NCBI GenBank assembly: GCA_020726135.1
Contig: DYTE01000001.1
Location: 1 to 59,806 of the forward strand
Direction: 5' to 3'
Source of the DNA: Rickettsia conorii
Lineage (GTDB): Bacteria > Pseudomonadota > Alphaproteobacteria > Rickettsiales > Rickettsiaceae
Length of the DNA: 59,806 bases
A program made the translations under genes and the position numbers. Below are positions 55,268 through 59,806 of the stretch, piece after piece (within the stretch, counting starts at the first letter, position 1; every line of letters begins with the position of its first letter). Below the pieces are notes generated by a model. That model had not been told where the DNA came from. It did not search any database and worked only from the letters and a program-made list of their open reading frames with translations.

Positions 55268-57033
55268 GATCCAAGTATATCTTTCAGAGGATAATTATTA
55301 GATGCTTGTCCTTGATTATAAGTGTTTGAATTATAATTTTCTATATGGCAGTTCCCAGTTTTATTTAGTAATATTTTTTGGTTATCTTCATTTAGTTCTT
55401 GGCAATTGTGTAGTGTAACTTCTTTAAGATCAGATGGTAATAATTTAACCCAATAGTTAATATCATTATTATTTGCATTATTAAAGAATTCTATAGTTAT
55501 ATTCTTTGGTTTAATTGGAAAATAATCACTTATGTCAGAAGTTATATTTTCTAAATTATATTTTAATCCACCAAATGTATAATTGATTTGAATTGATTCT
55601 AAAACTAGATTTTTTTGTATATTGAGAAACTCTGTATTATAAATAAATTTTAAAAAACTATCCTTCTCTGAGATAATTAGATTAGAGCATGAAGCTACAC
55701 TATCTAGTAGAGTTTTATCAAAAATATCACAGTTTTGTACATTTACTACCAGATCAGCGAAATTTACAAATTTTTCTTTCAATATTTCTAACATATTATG
55801 ATCTAGAAGTTTATTTTCTATAATAATCTTACTAATGTTAGGATTGTAATCTAATTTTTCAATTATTGATGTAATAATCTTATTATCATATTGACAACGC
55901 AAATCAAGAATTTCAATTTTATTTTCATTTATAAATTTTACTAAAGCATTTTGATGTGTTTCGTTAGATAATAACCATTTTTGTACGCCAATGTTCATTA
56001 GTTTAAATATATTGCCAGACAAACAGCCAGAAATATTTAATTCTATTAAATTACCATATTTTATTATAAAACTTTTCAATTTTTCAATTTGATTGATACT
56101 ATAATGATTTATTAATGAATAAATTCCTTTTATTTCTGTAGGTTGATAATTCTCAACAAAATTAAATAAAGATTCAATTATAACGTCGTTTAACTCAATT
56201 TGTGAAAAATCTAGTATATTCTTTTCTACATGAAATTCAACTTGAGCTGCTTCTGATATATCTGTTACATCATCATCAAACGATATATTAATTGGACTCA
56301 AATTGTCAAGATGTTTATCCAACTTTAGTTGTAACTGATTAGGATAATAATTGAATTGAATTGATAAAGGTTTTTTAATTTGATCTGCAAATAAAACCGA
56401 TCTTTCTGTTGCATCAGTAAATTTTAAAGAATAAGACCCATTTGATATAGTTAGATTAAAATTTTGAAATTCATAATTTACTATATTATCATCAAAATCT
56501 TCATTGTGATTTAAATTTACTACCAGATCAGCTAAATTTACAAATTTTTCTTTCAATATTTCTAACATATTATGATCTAGAAGTTTATTTTCTATAATAA
56601 TCTTACTAATGTTAGGATTGTAATCTAATTTTTCAATTATTGATGTAATAATCTTATTATCATATTGACAACGCAAATCAAGAATTTCAATTTTATTTTC
56701 ATTTATAAATTTTACTAAAGCATTTTGATGTGTTTCGTTAGATAATAACCATTTTTGTACGCCAATGTTCATTAGTTTAAATATATTGCCAGACAAACAG
56801 CTACGAATATTTAATTTTATTAAATTACCATAGTCTGCAACAAAATCTTTAAAATTAGCTGCTTCACTATAAAAAGCTATGAATAAACCATCTTTTTTTA
56901 TCTCTATAATTTCATTATTTTTTAAAAAATTCATTAAATCTTTAATTATTTCTTCTTTTTTTAAGTTACAAGGAATGTTCGAGAAATCTAAAATATTGGT
57001 ATTTATTATATATTCTGCAAAATTTAGTGTCAT
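55255..57033 (-). CDS. repeat protein with duplicated LRR-like module, 592 aa
   Basis: No family recognised with certainty. The protein is made of two related halves (about 1-260 and 275-592). Each begins with an NILDF-S opening, then YGNLI-LNI-(R/S)-CLSGNIFKL, then an identical stretch of about 95 residues (about 77-172 and 335-430) with repeated L-x-L-x-x motifs such as IEILDLRCQYDNK and ISKIIIENKLLDHNMLEILKEKF, spaced like leucine-rich repeats. There is no signal peptide. AGGAG precedes the ATG, and a strong promoter lies about 30-60 bp upstream. LRR-like proteins of intracellular bacteria can be host-directed effectors, which is a guess here. At DNA level the shared core is nearly identical, indicating recent duplication or gene conversion. 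Confidence 0.75.
   Translation of the reverse strand: MTLNFAEYIINTNILDFSNIPCNLKKEEIIKDLMNFLKNNEIIEIKKDGLFIAFYSEAANFKDFVADYGNLIKLNIRSCLSGNIFKLMNIGVQKWLLSNETHQNALVKFINENKIEILDLRCQYDNKIITSIIEKLDYNPNISKIIIENKLLDHNMLEILKEKFVNLADLVVNLNHNEDFDDNIVNYEFQNFNLTISNGSYSLKFTDATERSVLFADQIKKPLSIQFNYYPNQLQLKLDKHLDNLSPINISFDDDVTDISEAAQVEFHVEKNILDFSQIELNDVIIESLFNFVENYQPTEIKGIYSLINHYSINQIEKLKSFIIKYGNLIELNISGCLSGNIFKLMNIGVQKWLLSNETHQNALVKFINENKIEILDLRCQYDNKIITSIIEKLDYNPNISKIIIENKLLDHNMLEILKEKFVNFADLVVNVQNCDIFDKTLLDSVASCSNLIISEKDSFLKFIYNTEFLNIQKNLVLESIQINYTFGGLKYNLENITSDISDYFPIKPKNITIEFFNNANNNDINYWVKLLPSDLKEVTLHNCQELNEDNQKILLNKTGNCHIENYNSNTYNQGQASNNYPLKDILGSHDE
55741..56027 (-). repeat. 287-bp intragenic direct repeat, copy in 3' half
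   Basis: This segment is the same as 56515-56801 apart from one base I can see (GCG versus GCT near 55758). Similarity continues with a few mismatches for about 30 bp on the high-coordinate side. The offset between copies is 774 bp, exactly 258 codons, so frame is preserved. Confidence 0.95.
56515..56801 (-). repeat. 287-bp intragenic direct repeat, copy in 5' half
   Basis: Partner of 55741-56027, in the same orientation within the same gene. The rest of the two protein halves is only loosely similar, so this core has been copied or homogenised recently. Recombination between copies would delete 774 bp in frame. Confidence 0.95.
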
Positions 57034-57066
57034 AATGAGCTCCTATTTAAAAAAATTATTGCCTAA

Positions 57067-57095
57067 TTTATAGATTAATAATATTAATAAGTCAA
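57067..57095 (-). promoter_or_regulatory. predicted promoter of the 592-aa repeat protein
   Basis: On the minus strand TTGACT (57095-57090), a 17-bp spacer and TATAAA (57072-57067) precede the gene, with a predicted start near 57060 and a 27-nt leader containing AGGAG. This is well placed and close to consensus, suggesting the gene is expressed. Confidence 0.6.
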
Positions 57096-57191
57096 TTTTA
57101 ATATATTAAAAAAATTAAATAATTATGCAATAATTATTCAAAAATATTAATTTGAAATTGAAATATCTATATGTAAACTATGTTTTTCGGC

Positions 57192-57209
57192 TATAATCTT
57201 AAGATTATA
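57192..57209. repeat. 18-bp perfect palindrome
   Basis: TATAATCTTAAGATTATA is self-complementary with no spacer, resembling a dimeric regulator site. It lies in the divergent region between the repeat protein and manC. Confidence 0.45.
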
Positions 57210-57391
57210 TAATTTTTTATTATATGATCCAAAAACAGAGAAGTTGCAACTATTTGACTTTTTCTATCTATAGTTCCACTTTGGGTTTTATATGAATTTT
57301 TTATAACAATCCTTGCTTGTAATATTTATATAATTATTTATAATATGACTGAATATATAAAATTATTATAATTTTTGATAGATTAAGAAAT

Positions 57392-58387
57392 ATGGATATT
57401 ATACCAATAATTCTTGCAGGTGGTGTTGGTAATAGATTATGGCCATTATCAAATGAAGATATTCCCAAACAATTTATAAAATTTAATAATAATTTAAGTT
57501 TTTTTCAATCTAGTTTAATAAGAAATAAATTCTTAGGTAAGCCGATAATTATTATAAACCAAAAACATTTAAATATAGTTAAAGAACAAATATCTGAAAT
57601 AAATATTGAAGCTTATATAATTGTTGAACAATCGATAAATAATACAGCAAATTCTATATTTATTGCATTAACTAAAGCTAAAGATCTTGGTTTTACAAGC
57701 ATTATTATATTACCATCGGATCATTATATTATTGATGAGAACTCATATTCTGATATAATTTTAGAAAATTATAAAAAATTTTCAGAAAAAATTCTAATGA
57801 TAGGTATTACTACTAATATTCCAACAACTGAATATGGTTATATCAATACAGCTAAACAAATAGATGCTAATATATTTCAAGTAAAAAAATTTATAGAGAA
57901 ACCAAATATTAATGATGCAAGAAAATTTTGTTCTAGTAAAAATTATTTTTGGAATAGTGGAATTTTTATTTCCACGATAGAATTTATATTAAATAAATTC
58001 TTTATATTAATTCCAGATCTATCTTTCAATAGTAACAATATATTAATTAATAAAAATAATATATTTTTTGTTGATGTTGATAATTACAAACCTATAAAAA
58101 ATATATCATTAGATAAAGCTATAATAGAAAAAATTCCTGCAAATGAAATAATGATGATTCATGGGAAATTTGATTGGCAAGATATTGGAAGTTGGAACTC
58201 AATATTAACATTGCTTCAAAAAGATAAAAATAATAATTATACTCAAGGTAATATAATTTCTTGTAAAACAAATAATTCCTCTATCATTTCGAATGATAAG
58301 ATAATTTATACATTTGGTATCAATAATCTCATGATTATTAATTCTAATAATATGATATTTATTATAGATAAGTCGAAAATTATTTAA
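57392..58387 (+). CDS. manC: mannose-1-phosphate guanylyltransferase
   Basis: This enzyme makes GDP-mannose from GTP and mannose 1-phosphate. The nucleotidyltransferase signature is IILAGGVGNRLWPLS followed by PKQF (about 6-28), a metal-site Asp is in ILPSDHYI (about 108-115), and ISKVKKFIEKPN-type sequence FQVKKFIEKPN (about 159-169) and FWNSGIFIS (about 184-192) complete the sugar site. At 331 aa it lacks the C-terminal phosphomannose isomerase domain of bifunctional ManC/AlgA (about 470 aa). A partial beta-helix-like end (NNLMIINSNNMIFIIDKS) is kept. No other glycan genes are visible nearby, so its product may feed lipopolysaccharide or a surface glycan made elsewhere. Confidence 0.92.
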   Translation: MDIIPIILAGGVGNRLWPLSNEDIPKQFIKFNNNLSFFQSSLIRNKFLGKPIIIINQKHLNIVKEQISEINIEAYIIVEQSINNTANSIFIALTKAKDLGFTSIIILPSDHYIIDENSYSDIILENYKKFSEKILMIGITTNIPTTEYGYINTAKQIDANIFQVKKFIEKPNINDARKFCSSKNYFWNSGIFISTIEFILNKFFILIPDLSFNSNNILINKNNIFFVDVDNYKPIKNISLDKAIIEKIPANEIMMIHGKFDWQDIGSWNSILTLLQKDKNNNYTQGNIISCKTNNSSIISNDKIIYTFGINNLMIINSNNMIFIIDKSKII

Positions 58388-58580
58388 TATAATTAAAATT
58401 AAAAATTGTTTAATTTCATTTTTGTATATAAAAAATATATTTAATTATATTTATAGTTTTATTTAGATTTGTATAGATATTCATTTGAATAATAAAAAAA
58501 TAATATATAATATTTTTCAAATATGATTATTTGAATCATATATATTTAAAATTGCTCATATATTATCAAGAGTAATCTTC

Positions 58581-59806
58581 GTGCTTAAATCTATAAAATT
58601 AATTAAAATACTGATATATTTTTTACTTTTTTCTACTATTCTTACAATTAATGTAATTGATGATTCATATGTTTTTGCTAGTAATAATATACCAAAGCCT
58701 GATAGCACTTTTAAACGCTGGTTCAAAAATTTATTTTGTCTACCTACTAAACAAATATCTATTCCATCTAATTTAGAGATGACACATGCTGGTAATCAAG
58801 CAATTTCTAGAATAAAAGATCAACTTAATCAAGCTTATAGCACTACAGTAATAAAACAAGTCATGTGGGATGATAAAGATATTATACAAAAAGAATCGAA
58901 AAATATAAAAATTGATGATGAAAAGTCTTTAATGAAAGAAATGTTTTTTGAGGTTAAACATTCTGGTGAAGTAAATTTGGAATATCCAAGTATAAAAATT
59001 GATAATCAAAATCAGGATTTTGATACAAATTCACAAAAATCTAAAAAAACTTCATTTGAAATGAATGATGCGGAAGATACTTGCAAAACTCCTAATATAA
59101 AACCATCAGAAAGATATGACACACATAATGAAGATAATAACAACATAGGATTATCCGATGTAAGAACCAATATCACAGAAATTAGTGCAAGTCAAAATAG
59201 TATATATTCATCTGCAAATCATCCAATATTTCAAAATGATTCTATAGTTGAAGATGTTAATCAAGTACGTAATTTTAATGAATCTCATGTAAGAGAAACT
59301 GCTGACGAAAAAGAACAATCTGTTATTGTAATTGAAAAGCCGTTAGATGATGCAATTGTTGAAGAAAATCAGCATATTAATCAGGTTGAAAATTTAATGA
59401 ATTTTGTACCACCACCAGCCGAAATTATTCCAGCTCCAGAAGTAGAGGCTATTCCAAGAAGAGAGAGACTAGATGCAGCAGCTCATATTGAGCTATTTGT
59501 AAATTTAGATAATCTACAGGCCGATAGAATTGTTCCTCCTATTATTGAAGCAATTGAAGAAGAAAGACAATTCCCTCCTCCAATATTGGTAAATGATCAA
59601 ATGTTAAATTTACCAAATCCTTTAGATATAGAACATATTATTAATGAACCAGAACTGCCTGCTGATCAAAGAGAAGAGCAATTAAATATTCAAGAAAGGC
59701 AAGAAATGATTATTGAAGTACCAGCAGTAGTTGAAGCAAGACATGTAGTAGTAGATGATGCAATTGTTGAAGAAAATCAGCATATTAATCAGGTTGAAAA
59801 TTTAAT
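58581..59806 (+). CDS. secreted acidic, Pro/Glu-rich repeat protein (partial, runs off end)
   Basis: An open frame of 408 complete codons begins at GTG 58581 and has no stop by the window end. Residues about 4-33 form a signal peptide or anchor (IKLIKILIYFLLFSTILTI, cleavage probably near VFA-SNN). The next 210 residues are polar, Asn/Ser/Lys/Glu-rich and probably disordered. From about residue 250 the sequence is Glu-, Pro- and Ile-rich (FVPPPAEIIPAPEVEAIPRRERL). The segment DDAIVEENQHINQVENL occurs at about 256-272 and again at about 392-408, exactly 136 residues apart, so a long tandem repeat is starting when the window ends. I recognise no family; it looks like a surface protein or secreted effector. 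Confidence 0.7.
   Translation, partial: MLKSIKLIKILIYFLLFSTILTINVIDDSYVFASNNIPKPDSTFKRWFKNLFCLPTKQISIPSNLEMTHAGNQAISRIKDQLNQAYSTTVIKQVMWDDKDIIQKESKNIKIDDEKSLMKEMFFEVKHSGEVNLEYPSIKIDNQNQDFDTNSQKSKKTSFEMNDAEDTCKTPNIKPSERYDTHNEDNNNIGLSDVRTNITEISASQNSIYSSANHPIFQNDSIVEDVNQVRNFNESHVRETADEKEQSVIVIEKPLDDAIVEENQHINQVENLMNFVPPPAEIIPAPEVEAIPRRERLDAAAHIELFVNLDNLQADRIVPPIIEAIEEERQFPPPILVNDQMLNLPNPLDIEHIINEPELPADQREEQLNIQERQEMIIEVPAVVEARHVVVDDAIVEENQHINQVENL
59346..59398 (+). repeat. start of 408-bp tandem repeat unit 1
   Basis: These 53 bases are identical to 59754-59806, the last 53 bases of the window. The spacing of 408 bp keeps frame (136 codons). The first unit would be 59346-59753. Confidence 0.85.
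59754..59806 (+). repeat. start of 408-bp tandem repeat unit 2 (truncated by window end)
   Basis: Identical to 59346-59398 as far as the window goes. How many further units follow cannot be seen. Confidence 0.85.

Larger units (their letters stand above)
57034..57391. other. 358-bp divergent intergenic region
   Basis: This region separates the minus-strand repeat protein from plus-strand manC. It contains the repeat-protein promoter (57067-57095) and an 18-bp perfect palindrome (57192-57209). I see no open frame, RNA gene or convincing manC promoter. Confidence 0.65.

Noticed and set aside
1-59806. CRISPR arrays, rRNA genes, intact insertion sequences or prophages
   Set aside because: No regularly spaced short direct repeats, no rRNA segments and no intact transposase or phage structural genes were seen on reading the window.

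Overview
The window is a very AT-rich, densely packed bacterial chromosome segment. Gene content points to an obligately intracellular alphaproteobacterium of the order Rickettsiales, most likely close to Rickettsiaceae. The markers are a CarD/CdnL regulator, cytochrome bd oxidase, a rickettsia-type long isocitrate dehydrogenase, nuoD-nuoE split from the rest of nuo, AmpG and ProP-like transporters, orphan hscA-fdx, MlaA-MlaC, DUF2125- and DUF2674-like proteins, and no biosynthetic operons. This placement is inferred from family recognition, not from a search.

Layout. 0-7 kb: a short unknown protein, a 1127-aa secreted cysteine-rich protein, an RDD membrane protein, hemW, and an SH3/NlpC-P60 cell-wall hydrolase on the other strand. 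7-13 kb: secA, carD and cydAB, with recognisable promoters and a perfect 14-bp hairpin ahead of cydA. 13.2-15.4 kb: an accessory patch of lineage-specific coiled-coil proteins on the minus strand. One of them is split in two by an A9 tract; one extra A would restore a 459-aa reading frame. 15.6-18.3 kb: pdhB, nuoD, nuoE. 18.3-29.1 kb: almost entirely minus strand (ychF, pth, rplY, mgtE, a DUF3857/transglutaminase protein, tig, dapE, an ABC exporter) with two tRNA-Leu genes (GAG and UAG, both with encoded CCA) and plus-strand cspA behind a near-consensus promoter.

29.47-29.99 kb is a 519-bp gene-free interval with seven matches to the DnaA-box consensus TTWTNCACA (three exact TTATCCACA), two inverted repeats and AT-only stretches. 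It lies where gene orientation switches from minus to plus, and is a strong candidate for the chromosomal replication origin. 30-36.5 kb, plus strand: ftsY, an AEC transporter, ampG, dacF, a full-length but active-site-degenerate isocitrate dehydrogenase, and an orphan HlyD-type adaptor. 36.5-39.4 kb, minus strand: a phage-type protein, a putative outer-membrane protein, a decayed transposase fragment and an MHS/ProP-like transporter. 39.7-40.3 kb: rplU-rpmA. 40.5-55.3 kb, plus strand: secG, scoA without scoB, hscA-fdx, a DUF2125 protein, a RutE-like nitroreductase, a TPR-methyltransferase, mlaA-mlaC, prs, ybeY-tlyC, addA, ilvE, a short RodZ-like protein and ruvX. A 51-aa tatA gene lies on the minus strand at 50.2 kb.

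55.3-59.8 kb is accessory again. It holds a 592-aa repeat protein whose two halves share a nearly identical 287-bp segment, a GDP-mannose pyrophosphorylase, and a secreted acidic/proline-rich protein that runs off the window end and contains the start of a 408-bp (136-codon) repeat. The most notable items are the candidate oriC, the A9-interrupted coiled-coil gene, the degenerate isocitrate dehydrogenase and the two repeat proteins.
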